Source of the DNA: Streptomyces sp. NBC_01314
GTDB lineage: Bacteria > Actinomycetota > Actinomycetes > Streptomycetales > Streptomycetaceae
Length of the DNA: 64,000 nt
Direction: 5' to 3'
NCBI RefSeq assembly: GCF_041435215.1
Contig: NZ_CP108394.1
Span: 4,216,001-4,280,000, forward strand
In this document: in pieces, positions 28,591-36,753 of the stretch
Layout: every line of letters starts with the position of its first letter
How positions within the stretch are numbered: position 1 is the first letter of the stretch
Made by a program: the position numbers and the translations under genes
The notes under the pieces: model-generated
Database searches by the model: none
What the model was told of the DNA's origin: nothing
What the model saw: only the letters and a program-made list of their open reading frames with translations

Positions 28591-29770
28591 GCTGGGGTTC
28601 CTGCTTCATCGACGACCGCCCCGTCCGGGAGGACTCCCGTTGAGGTCTTACACCGCCTCCACAGGCAGACACGGCCAGCCCGGCCGCGAGAATGTTCTTC
28701 GCCGCGTTCACGTCGCGGTCATGCACGGCACCGCAGCCGCACGTCCACTCACGGACGTGCAGCGGCAGCTTCGCCCGAACCGCGCCGCAGGACCCGCACA
28801 GCTTGGAGCTGGGGAACCAGCGGTCGATCACGACGAGTTCGCGCCCGTACCAGGCGCACTTGTACTCCAGCATCAACCGCATGTCGGTCCACGCCGCGTC
28901 CGAGACGGCTCGAGCCAGGGTGTGGTTCTTGACCATGTTGCGGACGCTGAGGTCCTCGATCACGACCGTTTGGTTCTCACGGACGAGACGGGTGGTCAGT
29001 TCATGCAGGAAGTCGCGGCGGCGGTCGGTGATCCTGGCGTGGATGCGGGCGACCTTCACCCGGCCCCTGGCCCGGTTGTTCGAGCCCTTCTCCTTGCGGG
29101 ACAGCTCCCGCTGGGCCTTCGCCAGGCGGGCCCGGTCCCGGCGTTCGTGCCGGGGGTTGGTGATCTTCTCCCCCGTGGACAGGGTCGCCAGGGAGGTGAT
29201 CCCCGCGTCGATCCCGACAGCGGAGGCGGTGGCCGGTGCCGGGAGGATCGTGTCGTCGCAGAGCAGGGAGACGAACCAGCGCGCCGCCGCGTCCTGGGAC
29301 ACGGTCACCGTGGACGGCTGGGCGCCCTCGGGCAGCGGACGCGACCACACGATGTCCAGCGGCTCGCGCATCTTGGCGAGTGTCAGGGCACCGTCGCGGT
29401 AACGGAACGCGGAGCTGGTGTACTCCGCCGAACGGCGGGACTTCTTGCGCGACTTGAACCGCGGGTACTTCGTCCGGCCCTCGAAGAAGTGGGTGAACGC
29501 GCCCTGCAGATGCCTCAGGCACTGCTGCAACGGCACCGAAGACACGTCGGAGAGGTAGGCGAGTTCCTCGGTCTTCTTCCACGCGGTGAGCATCGCCGAG
29601 GTCACGTTGTAGTTGACCCGCTCCTGGCGCTGGTACCACGCGATGGTCCGGGCTTCGAGAGCCAGGTTGTAGACCTTGCGCACGCACCCGAACGTGCGCG
29701 ACAGCTCCGCCGCCTGCGCATCGTCCGGATAGAAGCGGTACTTGAACGCCCGCTTCACGTGAGTGGCCAT
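28562..29770 (-). CDS. tnpB: IS200/IS605-family TnpB (RNA-guided nuclease, OrfB)
   Basis: 402 aa, about normal length for TnpB. The N-terminal HTH/REC part (FKYRFYPDDAQAAELSRTFGCVRKVYN) is complete. RuvC residues are all present: Asp188 in VGIDAGI, Glu272 in VVIEDLSV, Asp353 in HDRDVNAAKN. The zinc ribbon uses Cys325, Cys328, Cys344 and Cys346. With an intact active site it should be a functional nuclease guided by an RNA read from the element's right end. No TnpA (Y1 transposase) is nearby, so the element would need one in trans. The C-terminus is extended by an arginine-rich tail encoded by the right end. Confidence 0.93.
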   Translation of the reverse strand: MATHVKRAFKYRFYPDDAQAAELSRTFGCVRKVYNLALEARTIAWYQRQERVNYNVTSAMLTAWKKTEELAYLSDVSSVPLQQCLRHLQGAFTHFFEGRTKYPRFKSRKKSRRSAEYTSSAFRYRDGALTLAKMREPLDIVWSRPLPEGAQPSTVTVSQDAAARWFVSLLCDDTILPAPATASAVGIDAGITSLATLSTGEKITNPRHERRDRARLAKAQRELSRKEKGSNNRARGRVKVARIHARITDRRRDFLHELTTRLVRENQTVVIEDLSVRNMVKNHTLARAVSDAAWTDMRLMLEYKCAWYGRELVVIDRWFPSSKLCGSCGAVRAKLPLHVREWTCGCGAVHDRDVNAAKNILAAGLAVSACGGGVRPQRESSRTGRSSMKQEPQRATAGIPRP

Positions 29771-29886
29771 GATTCACGAACTATCACATCAGCTTGTGAC
29801 TTCCTGGCAGGTCGTTGGCGGCGGACGGCGAAACGCCCTGACGGCGACTCCCCTACTACCCCCGTCCTGCTCCGCAGGAGTCCGAA

Positions 29887-29915
29887 TCCTCCCCGGCCTG
29901 AAGGCCGGGCTTTCC
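29887..29915 (-). mobile_element. Second IS605-like end hairpin upstream of tnpB
   Basis: CCCGGCC-TGAA-GGCCGGG (29892-29909). On the minus strand it is followed by GGAGGATTCGG, the same hairpin-plus-GGAGGA layout as the right end at 28555-28574. It may be the relic of another element's right end. The gap 29771-30124 contains this, the terminator at 29987-30027 and a tandem array, but no gene. Confidence 0.4.
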
Positions 29916-29986
29916 TCGGAGGTTCTCGATGAAGGGATAAGTCCCCGCCGAGAGCCTGATGAGAACCCTGTGCTCAGCCCCGGAAA

Positions 29987-30027
29987 CACCGATGCCGCCC
30001 CTGAGTGTCACAGGGGCGGCATCGGTG
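29987..30027. terminator. Strong hairpin terminator (L,D-transpeptidase side)
   Basis: Perfect 17-bp stem CACCGATGCCGCCCCTG / CAGGGGCGGCATCGGTG with a 7-base loop, about 100 bases after the L,D-transpeptidase stop. It also isolates the mobile element. Confidence 0.85.
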
Positions 30028-30036
30028 ATTCGCAAC

Positions 30037-30121
30037 TGACGGTGGATCACAGCCGATGGTCGGTCACGGCTGATGGCCGGTCACATCTGACGGTCGATCA
30101 CGGCTGACGGTCGGTCACGGC
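30037..30121. repeat. Five 17-bp tandem repeats after the L,D-transpeptidase stop
   Basis: Units at 30037, 30054, 30071, 30088 and 30105 with consensus TGACGGTCGGTCACGGC. Each contains a GGTC/GATCAC core. A partial sixth unit overlaps the stop codon at 30125-30127. Confidence 0.85.
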
Positions 30122-30124
30122 CGA

Positions 30125-31378
30125 TCAGGCCTCCGAGCCGGCCGTCCAGTCGGCCCAGCTCAGGTTCCAGCCGTTGAGGCCGTTGTCCGGGGCGACCGTC
30201 TTGTCACCGGTGTTCCGGATGTCCACGACGTCACCGACGATCGAGTTGTCGTAGAACCAGGCACCCTCGGTGTCGGGGTCGTTGGCACCCTTCGTGTCGT
30301 TCAGACCGACACAGCCGTGGCTGGTGTTGACGTTGCCGAAGACCGAGTCGGCGCCCCAGTAGTTGCCGTGGATGAACGTCCCGGAGGTGGTGAGTCGGAT
30401 GGCGTGCGGCACGTCCTTGATGTCGTACTCGCCCTTGCCGTCGTCGTCGGTGAAGCCCACGGTCGCGCCGTTCATGCGCGTCTCCTTGAACTTCTCCGAC
30501 ATCACCATGACGCCCTGGTACGTCTTGTTCTCGGGCGAGCCGGCGGAGATCGGGATGGTCTTGACGGTCTTGCCGTCCTGCGTGACCTTCATCGTCTTCG
30601 TCTTGGCGTCGACGATCGAGACCTGGTTGCGGCCGATCTTGAAGGTCACGGTCTTCTGCTGCACACCGTAGACACCCTCGGCGCCCTCGACCCCGTCGAG
30701 CGCGAGCTTCAGGGTGACGGTGGAGTTCCCCTGCCAGTAGTCCTCGGGGCGGAAGTCGATGCGGTTGGCGTTGAACCAGTGTCCGACGACCTCCTGGCCG
30801 GAGGTGCTGGAGACGGTGATCCCCTTCTGCACGGCGGCCTTGTTGGTGATCGCCTTGTCGAAGTTGATCGAGACCGGCATACCGACGCCGACGGTCGAGC
30901 CGTCCTCGGGCGTGAAGTTGCCGATGAAGCTGTTGGCGGGCGAGACCGTCGTGAACGCCGCGTTCTCGTGGGCCTCGCGCCCCTCCGAGTCCTCGGCGGC
31001 GGCCGTGATCTTGTAGCCGGTGGACCGCTCCAGCTGGGTGCTCGGCGCCCAGCTCTTCTTGTCCGCGGATATCTCACCCGTGACGGCGGTGCCCTCGGAG
31101 GTGGTCATCTTCACGTCCGTGAGCGTGCCCTTGCTCACGGTGACCTTGGCCGAGTTGTTGATGGAGGCGTTGTCGGAGCCGTCCTTCGGTGTGATCTTGA
31201 TATCGGCCTCGGAGGTCTTCTCGGCTGCCGCCTCGTCGACCTTGGCCTGCGAGGAGTCCCCGCCGTCGTTCCCGGACGCGTTGTCGCCGTCGCCTCCGCT
31301 GCACGCAGAGAGCACCAGCACCCCGCCGAGCAGTGCGGACGCGACCGTCAGGCCCCTGCGCCGCTTACTGTTCGTCAT
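30125..31378 (-). CDS. L,D-transpeptidase lipoprotein (YkuD domain)
   Basis: 417 aa. The N-terminus MTNSKRRRGLTVASALLGGV with lipobox L-S-A-C (Cys26) marks a lipoprotein. A low-complexity Ser/Asp/Gly linker leads to two Ig-like domains (about 60-250, PEDGSTVGVGMPVSINFD) and then the YkuD domain. Its catalytic motif is HGNYWG...NTSHGCVGL (catalytic Cys in SHGC). A tryptophan-rich tail follows. It forms 3-3 peptidoglycan crosslinks outside the membrane, as Ldt enzymes of actinobacteria do. ATG 31378 has GGAGAAG upstream; ATG 31393 is an alternative. A 17-bp repeat array and a terminator follow the gene. Confidence 0.92.
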   Translation of the reverse strand: MTNSKRRRGLTVASALLGGVLVLSACSGGDGDNASGNDGGDSSQAKVDEAAAEKTSEADIKITPKDGSDNASINNSAKVTVSKGTLTDVKMTTSEGTAVTGEISADKKSWAPSTQLERSTGYKITAAAEDSEGREAHENAAFTTVSPANSFIGNFTPEDGSTVGVGMPVSINFDKAITNKAAVQKGITVSSTSGQEVVGHWFNANRIDFRPEDYWQGNSTVTLKLALDGVEGAEGVYGVQQKTVTFKIGRNQVSIVDAKTKTMKVTQDGKTVKTIPISAGSPENKTYQGVMVMSEKFKETRMNGATVGFTDDDGKGEYDIKDVPHAIRLTTSGTFIHGNYWGADSVFGNVNTSHGCVGLNDTKGANDPDTEGAWFYDNSIVGDVVDIRNTGDKTVAPDNGLNGWNLSWADWTAGSEA

Positions 31379-31566
31379 CACACGCTTCTCCATCGTTGCC
31401 GAATCCCCAAAACCCCGAAGATCCCCGTAAGCACTTAAACACCACTACGACACTGAGCCGTTCCGCTCTCGCGGATATGTGGGATACGCCACTCCACCCG
31501 CAACGGATCGACTGCGACCCGGCGGCGGTGCACAAGTGACTGGTGCGCTCCGTGAGACGAAAGAAC

Positions 31567-31592
31567 CCCGGGCGGCGGTTGCCGCCCGGGGC
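31567..31592 (-). terminator. Hairpin terminator of the acidic-protein gene
   Basis: Perfect 11-bp stem CCCCGGGCGGC / GCCGCCCGGGG with loop GGTT. It lies 20 bases beyond the stop of the gene at 31612-31965. Confidence 0.8.
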
Positions 31593-31611
31593 AATCAATT
31601 TCCCCAGCCGC

Positions 31612-31965
31612 TCAGCCGCGCGCGTCTTCCTCTTCTTCCTCTTCGTCCTCGCCCTCATCATCCTCGTCGAGACCCCATTCCGGCGAATCGGGGTCGTAGT
31701 CGATTCCCTCACTGCTCCAGGAGGCCTGGGCCAGTTCGACCCCGGGCACCTCTCCGACCAGGTCGAACGGGTCGACCAGATAGGCGAGGGCCTCCGCCGT
31801 GTCCTCCGCCACCGCGCTCTCAGCGTGTACCCGCTCATCGGCGGGCATATCGGAGTCGTTCGCGATCCGCCGCAGAGCGGCCCCGGTGATGGCCTCCACG
31901 TTCTCGACCTCCACCACCAATTCAACGCGAAGCCGGACAAACTGTGATGTCTCCGTTGTGCTCAT
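31612..31965 (-). CDS. Hypothetical acidic protein
   Basis: 117 aa from ATG 31965 (GTG 31986 gives 7 more residues; neither has a well-placed SD). The N-terminal half (SQFVRLRVELVVEVENVEAI...RRIANDSDMPADERVHAESAV) looks like a compact alpha/beta domain. The C-terminus is an extreme acidic run of Asp/Glu (GLDEDDEGEDEEEEEEDARG). No signal or membrane segment. Seen from memory as a conserved Streptomyces hypothetical; function unknown. It is divergent from the sortase-substrate gene. Confidence 0.65.
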   Translation of the reverse strand: MSTTETSQFVRLRVELVVEVENVEAITGAALRRIANDSDMPADERVHAESAVAEDTAEALAYLVDPFDLVGEVPGVELAQASWSSEGIDYDPDSPEWGLDEDDEGEDEEEEEEDARG

Positions 31966-32075
31966 GCTCCGGAGCGTACGGCTCACAGGTCACGTGACTT
32001 TCCCACGACCCGCGCCTTTCATTAGCATCGCTCTCTACAACCAATTCGCCAGCGTCACAAGGGGATCGATATTCC

Positions 32076-32393
32076 GTGTCCGTCGCACGTCGCGCGTCGT
32101 CCACCGCCCGCCGATCGTTGCTGACCGCCACCGCCGCGGGCACCCTGCTGGGCGCCCTCTGGTTCGTGCCGTCCGCCAACGCGACCCAGGAGGCGGCCAT
32201 ACGCGAGCAGACGACCACGACGACCGACGCGGGCACGACCACCGGCGACAACCGCGAACTCGCCGACACCGGCAGCCCCAACACCACCCCCTACGTCATC
32301 GGCGGCACCGCGATGCTCGGCCTCGGCGCGGCCTTCGTCGCCTACTCGATCCGCCGCGAACGCGAGGACTACGAAATGCTGGAGAGCGCGTAG
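32076..32393 (+). CDS. Small LAxTG cell-wall protein (sortase class E substrate type)
   Basis: 105 aa from GTG 32076 with AAGGGGA about 10 bases upstream. An N-terminal signal sequence (ARRSLLTATAAGTLLGALWF) is followed by a short Thr-rich segment. The sorting signal comes next: L-A-D-T-G at residues 62-66, a hydrophobic span (YVIGGTAMLGLGAAFVAY) and an Arg-rich tail (SIRREREDYE). Streptomyces class E sortases recognise LAxTG, so the mature surface peptide would be only about 30 residues attached to peptidoglycan. Role unknown. Confidence 0.8.
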   Translation: MSVARRASSTARRSLLTATAAGTLLGALWFVPSANATQEAAIREQTTTTTDAGTTTGDNRELADTGSPNTTPYVIGGTAMLGLGAAFVAYSIRREREDYEMLESA

Positions 32394-32442
32394 TCGTCCG
32401 CGGATGAGCGGGTTCTGTGGGTGAGCGGGTTCTGTGCTTTCA

Positions 32443-32568
32443 GGGGCGCGGCGAACCGCGCGAGCGACCACGACAACCCGCACCCGCCCGCCCACCCGCA
32501 CCCTCAGGGGTCGAAGGGGCACCGCCCCTGAGGTCGGAACGGGCAGGCTCCACGGGGGCGAGAGCCCT
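32443..32568. repeat. Composite intergenic repeat between the sortase substrate and hutH
   Basis: GGGGCGCGGCGAACCGCGCG (32443-32462) belongs to the GGGGCGCGGGGAAC family seen elsewhere in the window. It is followed by CAGGGGTCGAAGGGGC...GCCCCTGAGG (about 32504-32535), a hairpin-forming element also present near 51762. Probably terminator-like in this convergent gap. Confidence 0.6.
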
Positions 32569-34121
32569 CAGGCGAGCGGCCCGGTCACGGACTCGGCCGC
32601 GGCCACCAACCGCCCGTCCCGTACGAACGCGTCGGCCAACGCCAGATCGGGCGCGAGGAACCGGTCCGCCCCCGGTCCTTCCACCCCGGCCCCGCGCACA
32701 GCCTCCACCACCGCCCGCGTCGCTGGCGCGGCCACCAGGCCCTCCCGCAGCTCGACGCCCCGCGTCCCGGCGTACAACTCGACGGCCAGCACCCGCGTGA
32801 GGTTGTCCACGGCGGTCCGCAGCTTCCGCGCCGCCGACCACCCCATCGACACATGGTCCTCCTGCATCGCGGAGGACGGAATCGAGTCGGCCGACGCCGG
32901 CACGGCGAGCCGCTTCAGCTCGCTCACCAGCGCCGCCTGCGTGTACTGCGCGATCATCAGCCCGGAGTCGACCCCGGCGTCGTCCGCGAGGAACGGCGGC
33001 AGCCCGTGCGACCGGTTCTTGTCGAGCAGCCGGTCCGTCCGCCGCTCCGCGATCGACGCGAGATCCGCCACCGCGATGGCGAGGAAGTCGAGGACGTAGG
33101 CGACCGGCGCACCGTGGAAGTTCCCGTTGGACTCGACCCTCCCGTCCGGCAGGACCACAGGATTGTCGACCGCCGCCGCCAGCTCCCGCTCGGCGACGAG
33201 CCGCGCGTGCGCGAGAGTGTCGCGCCCGGCCCCGGCCACCTGCGGAGCGCACCGCACGGAGTACGCGTCCTGCACGCGGGGTGCGTCGTCCTGGTGGTGC
33301 CCGGTGAGCTCCGACCCCTTCAGTACGGCGAGCATGTTGGCCGCGGAGGCCGCCTGCCCGGGGTGCGGGCGGATGGCGTGCAGTTCGGGCGCGAGGACCC
33401 TGTCCGTGCCGAGCAGGGCCTCCAGGGAGATCGCGGCGGTGATGTCGGCCGAGGTGTACAGCATGTCCAGGTCGGCCAGCGCCATGACCAGCATGCCGAG
33501 CATGCCGTCGGTGCCGTTGAGGAGGGCCAGTCCCTCCTTCTCGCGCAGCTCGACGGGGGCGATGCCGTGCTCGGCGAGCAGCTCACCGGCCGGCCGTACG
33601 ACCCCGTCCGGACCCTCCGCGTCGCCCTCGCCCATCAGGGTGAGCGCGCAGTGGGACAGCGGCGCCAGGTCGCCGGAGCAGCCGAGGGAGCCGTACTCGT
33701 GGACGACGGGGGTGATTCCGGCGTTGAGGACGTCTGCCATGGTCTGCGCGACCCCGGGCCGTACGCCGGTGCGGCCGGAGCAGACCGTCTTCAGCCGCAG
33801 GAACATCAGCGCGCGGACGACCTCGCGCTCCACCCTCGGCCCCATGCCGGCGGCGTGCGAGCGGACGATGTTGCGCTGGAGCCGGGCCCGCAGCTCCGGG
33901 CTGATGTGCCGGGTCGCCAGGGCGCCGAAGCCGGTGGAGACCCCGTAGACGGGCTCCGGCTTGGCCGCCAGCGCGTCCACGATCTCGCGGGCCGCGGCAA
34001 GGGCGGCCACCGCCTCGTCGGAGAGCTCGATCCGGGCGCCGGCGCGCGCCACGGCGAGGACGTCGGCCGCGGTGACCCCGGACGTCCCGAGGACCACCGT
34101 GTCCACAGAGTGCATATCCAT
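32568..34121 (-). CDS. hutH: Histidine ammonia-lyase
   Basis: 517 aa. The MIO prosthetic group forms from C148-S149-G150 in GSLGCSGDLAPLSH, where many lyases have Ala-Ser-Gly. Other family signatures are YGVSTGFGALA, LQRNIVRSHAAG, LNGTDGMLGML, QDAYSVRC and FHGAPVAYVLDF. It deaminates histidine to urocanate, the first step of histidine use. The usual length is about 510 aa. It stands alone here; no other hut genes are visible. GATCAGA repeats on an 11-bp register lie 131-181 bases upstream of the start. Confidence 0.93.
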   Translation of the reverse strand: MDMHSVDTVVLGTSGVTAADVLAVARAGARIELSDEAVAALAAAREIVDALAAKPEPVYGVSTGFGALATRHISPELRARLQRNIVRSHAAGMGPRVEREVVRALMFLRLKTVCSGRTGVRPGVAQTMADVLNAGITPVVHEYGSLGCSGDLAPLSHCALTLMGEGDAEGPDGVVRPAGELLAEHGIAPVELREKEGLALLNGTDGMLGMLVMALADLDMLYTSADITAAISLEALLGTDRVLAPELHAIRPHPGQAASAANMLAVLKGSELTGHHQDDAPRVQDAYSVRCAPQVAGAGRDTLAHARLVAERELAAAVDNPVVLPDGRVESNGNFHGAPVAYVLDFLAIAVADLASIAERRTDRLLDKNRSHGLPPFLADDAGVDSGLMIAQYTQAALVSELKRLAVPASADSIPSSAMQEDHVSMGWSAARKLRTAVDNLTRVLAVELYAGTRGVELREGLVAAPATRAVVEAVRGAGVEGPGADRFLAPDLALADAFVRDGRLVAAAESVTGPLA

Positions 34122-34251
34122 ATTCAGGATCGTAGGGACTGAATCGCCGAATGTCACGACCGCGGACGGGAGGAGCTCCTTACCTCGCCGCACGACCGCA
34201 CCGAGAACCGACCACGAACCCCCACCAACAGGGCCCGCAGCTATCCGCGTA

Positions 34252-34302
34252 GATCAGAAACTGATCAGAATACGATCAGAGAACCATCCGAGGTTGATCA
34301 GA
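34252..34302. promoter_or_regulatory. Phased GATCAGA repeats upstream of hutH
   Basis: GATCAGA starts at 34252, 34263, 34274 and 34296, intervals of 11, 11 and 22, so all copies face the same side of the helix. They lie in the 380-base gap 34122-34501 between hutH (minus) and cdgE (minus), which shows no gene. Likely binding sites of a multimeric regulator of hutH. Confidence 0.55.
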
Positions 34303-34501
34303 ATCACCAGGTCAGAGACTTGGGGGCCCGTACACGCGCGTAGGGTCGATATACCGGACGGCGGGAACCGCGCTCCTACCAGAGCCTCCCCCGCCCTCCC
34401 TCCCTGCCCCTTCCGGACCCCAGACCGGCCCACGGCCCACTCCCCCCTTGGCCGTGGGCAGCCCAGGGACGCGCGCGACTCGACCCGCAGCGCGGCCCGC
34501 C

Positions 34502-35671
34502 CTAGGACCGGCGCCCTCGAATGCGGCGCCGGTCCCCCGGGTGCGCGGGATCGACCGGCGCGGGCGGCCGGTCGGCGAGACTGACCACCGGGTCCTCGCC
34601 CTCCTCCCCCTCACGCCCCGCGACGACCGGCTCGACGGAGCCCGCGGCCTTGGCCCGGTACTGCGCCGCGTCGGCCAGCCGGAAGAGCCGCCGGGCCGAG
34701 CGCAACGGCCCGATCCGATCCCCGGTGGACGCGACGCCACAGGCGACCCCGTCACCCGGCTCCAGCTCCCTCGCCCGCACACAGAGATCACTGGCGACCC
34801 GTACCACCTCGTCCGCCGACGGCCCCACCGCGAGCAGACAGAACTCGTCCCCGCCGAGCCGCGCGACCAGCACCCCGGACAGCTCGGCCGCGCACCTCGA
34901 CAGCACCGAACCGAACCTCTCCAGCAGTTGATCGCCCATCGCGTGCCCCAAGGAGTCGTTGACCTTCTTCAGACCGTTGAGGTCGCAGACGACGAGGCTG
35001 ATCACCGTGCCGTCGCGCCGGTGTGCCTCCATCGCCTCGTCGAGCCGGAGATCGACCGCGCGCCGGTTGCCGAGCCCGGTGAGAGGGTCGGTGAAGGCGA
35101 GGCGCCGGGCCTCCTCCAGCCGCTCGGACTGCGCGAGTCCGGCCGCCACGACCGAGGCGAGCACGGTCGCGAACGCGGCGTCGTCGCGGTGGAAGACGGG
35201 CGCCCCGGCGGGCCGGGCCACATACAGCTCGCCCCACGCCCGGCCGTTCAGCACGACGGGCGCCACCACACAGCAGCCGCGGCCTCGCCGGCGCAGCGCG
35301 GCGACCCGCTGGTGGCAGTAGCCGCCGGGACGCCGCCCGGCGACCGGCCCGGCCGCCGTCTCCACCCAGGCGTTGGGCTCACCGCCCTCCAGCCATCGCT
35401 CGTGCAAAAACTCCGCGATCTCCGGGAACTCGTACACCGGGTACGTCTCGTCCTCCGGGAACTCGTCCTCGTCCGCCGTCCGGTTCCCCACGTTGACGAG
35501 CACCCGCAGCAGCCCACGTTCCCGCTCCCACACGGACAGCGCGGCGAAGCTGCCCGACAGGGCCCGACACGACCCGTCCGCGGCCGCCCACCACGTCTCC
35601 CGCGACGTACGCGCCCCAGCCATCCCGCGCGCCAACGCCACCACGGCCCTCAGCCGCCTGTCCTCTCCCAT
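34502..35671 (-). CDS. cdgE: Diguanylate cyclase CdgE-like (GAF-GGDEF)
   Basis: 389 aa. The N-terminal half reads as a GAF sensor domain (AALSVWERERGLLRVLVNVG...APVVLNGRAWGELYVARPAG). The C-terminal GGDEF domain carries DPLTGLGNRRAVD and an intact LGGDEF active site near residue 271. It would make cyclic di-GMP, the molecule that controls development through BldD in Streptomyces. The GAF-GGDEF layout and the neighbouring hutH, enoyl-CoA hydratase and cya match what I recall of S. coelicolor CdgE. No EAL domain. GTG 35674 is the other possible start. Confidence 0.85.
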   Translation of the reverse strand: MGEDRRLRAVVALARGMAGARTSRETWWAAADGSCRALSGSFAALSVWERERGLLRVLVNVGNRTADEDEFPEDETYPVYEFPEIAEFLHERWLEGGEPNAWVETAAGPVAGRRPGGYCHQRVAALRRRGRGCCVVAPVVLNGRAWGELYVARPAGAPVFHRDDAAFATVLASVVAAGLAQSERLEEARRLAFTDPLTGLGNRRAVDLRLDEAMEAHRRDGTVISLVVCDLNGLKKVNDSLGHAMGDQLLERFGSVLSRCAAELSGVLVARLGGDEFCLLAVGPSADEVVRVASDLCVRARELEPGDGVACGVASTGDRIGPLRSARRLFRLADAAQYRAKAAGSVEPVVAGREGEEGEDPVVSLADRPPAPVDPAHPGDRRRIRGRRS

Positions 35672-35915
35672 CACCCCAGGCTAGGGAGCTTTGAGACGAT
35701 TTGGGACGTTGGTGGAGCGAACAGGGGGGTACAGGCCCCGGCAGCGGGCGCGGGCACACAGGACGCCGACGGCGGGGGCACCACAGCCACCCTCCCTCCC
35801 CCAGGGCTCGCGACGGGTTCCCTGCGTCGCCCGGCCCGGTGGGGCGCCGCCCGGGGGCCCGGGAGCGGCCCTTCCTCCCCAGCCGCCCGAAGCCGGCCGG
35901 GGCGAACCCCGTGGA

Positions 35916-36725
35916 TCACTCCCCCGGCCAGTCCGGCTTCCGCTTCTCGTTGAAGGCGGCCACGCCCTCCGCCCGGTCCCCCGAGAACGCCACCGAACGC
36001 CAGGCCGCGTCCTCGACCTCCAGCCCGGCCCGCAGGTCGAGCCCCTGCCCGAGCCGCAGCGCACGCTTGGCCGCACGCAGCCCGACGGGCGAGTTCGCGG
36101 CGATCCGCGCGGCCAGAGCCAGCGCCTCCGCCCGGTCCCGCCCCTCCTCCACCACCTGGTCGACCACCCCCAACTCCCGCGCCTCCTCGGCCTCCAGCCG
36201 CCGCGCCGTGAAGATCAGCTCGGCGGCTCGCGCGGCCCCCACCCGACGCGGCAGCAACTGCGTACCCCCGCCGCCCGGGATCACCCCCACCGACACCTCG
36301 GGCAGGCCCACGACCGCCGTACGGTCGGCCACGATCAGGTCGCAGGACAAGGCGAGTTCGAAGCCGCCGCCCAGCGCGAAGCCGTGCACGGCGGCGATCG
36401 TGGGCATCGGCAACTCCAGTACGCCGGTGTACGCCGCCCGCGCGACGGGCCGCTGCCGCATCAAGTCGGCGTCACTGAACGAGTTCCGCTCCTTCAGATC
36501 CGCCCCCACGCAGAACGCCCGCTCATGCGTCGACGTCACCACGACCACGCGTACGTCCCGGTCGGCGGCCAGCGCCCCGCACGCCGTCGCGACGGAACGG
36601 GCCATGTCGGTCGACACGGCGTTCATGGCCTTGGGCCGGTCGAGCGCGAGCTCGGCGACGAACCCGTGCCGCCGCACGACAACGAACTCCCCGAACCGCC
36701 GCTCCACTGCCGCACCGTCGCCCAT
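35916..36725 (-). CDS. Enoyl-CoA hydratase/isomerase family protein
   Basis: 269 aa with GGGAGGG SD. The crotonase fold is shown by ALDRPKAMNAV, the CoA-binding and oxyanion segment AFCVGADLKER, AVHGFALGGGFELALSCDL and GVIPGGGGTQLLPRRVG. The Glu of GLPEVSVGVIPGGG and the Glu usually found in the GGFEL loop are both present, consistent with true hydratase activity on 2-enoyl-CoA. Acts in fatty-acid or branched-chain acyl-CoA breakdown. GTTAAC occurs twice on a 10-bp spacing just upstream. Divergent from the membrane protein gene at 37133. Confidence 0.9.
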   Translation of the reverse strand: MGDGAAVERRFGEFVVVRRHGFVAELALDRPKAMNAVSTDMARSVATACGALAADRDVRVVVVTSTHERAFCVGADLKERNSFSDADLMRQRPVARAAYTGVLELPMPTIAAVHGFALGGGFELALSCDLIVADRTAVVGLPEVSVGVIPGGGGTQLLPRRVGAARAAELIFTARRLEAEEARELGVVDQVVEEGRDRAEALALAARIAANSPVGLRAAKRALRLGQGLDLRAGLEVEDAAWRSVAFSGDRAEGVAAFNEKRKPDWPGE

Positions 36726-36736
36726 AGAACCCTCCC

Positions 36737-36753
36737 GGTTAACGCGGGTTAAC
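36737..36753. promoter_or_regulatory. GGTTAAC direct repeats at the enoyl-CoA hydratase leader
   Basis: GGTTAAC at 36737-36743 and 36747-36753, one helical turn apart, 12-28 bases before the ATG. Each GTTAAC is itself a palindrome. Possible operator; no known regulator assigned. Confidence 0.3.

Noticed and set aside
29763..30107. 114-aa plus-strand frame in the gap by the TnpB element
   Set aside because: Covers hairpins and the tandem array; the product has no fold or family signature.
30037..30121. 17-bp repeats as a CRISPR array
   Set aside because: Units are contiguous with no spacers and no cas genes are present. The same applies to the 10-, 13- and 16-bp arrays.
29771..30124. TnpA (Y1 transposase) gene for the IS605-type element
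   Set aside because: No HUH or catalytic Tyr motif on either strand between tnpB and the L,D-transpeptidase gene; the element appears to be a TnpB-only form.
34240..34343. Extra copies of the deo-type palindrome upstream of hutH
   Set aside because: CTATCCGCGTAG (34241-34252) and ACACGCGCGTAG (34332-34343) each differ at two of 12 bases and break the palindrome; expected by chance in this composition.
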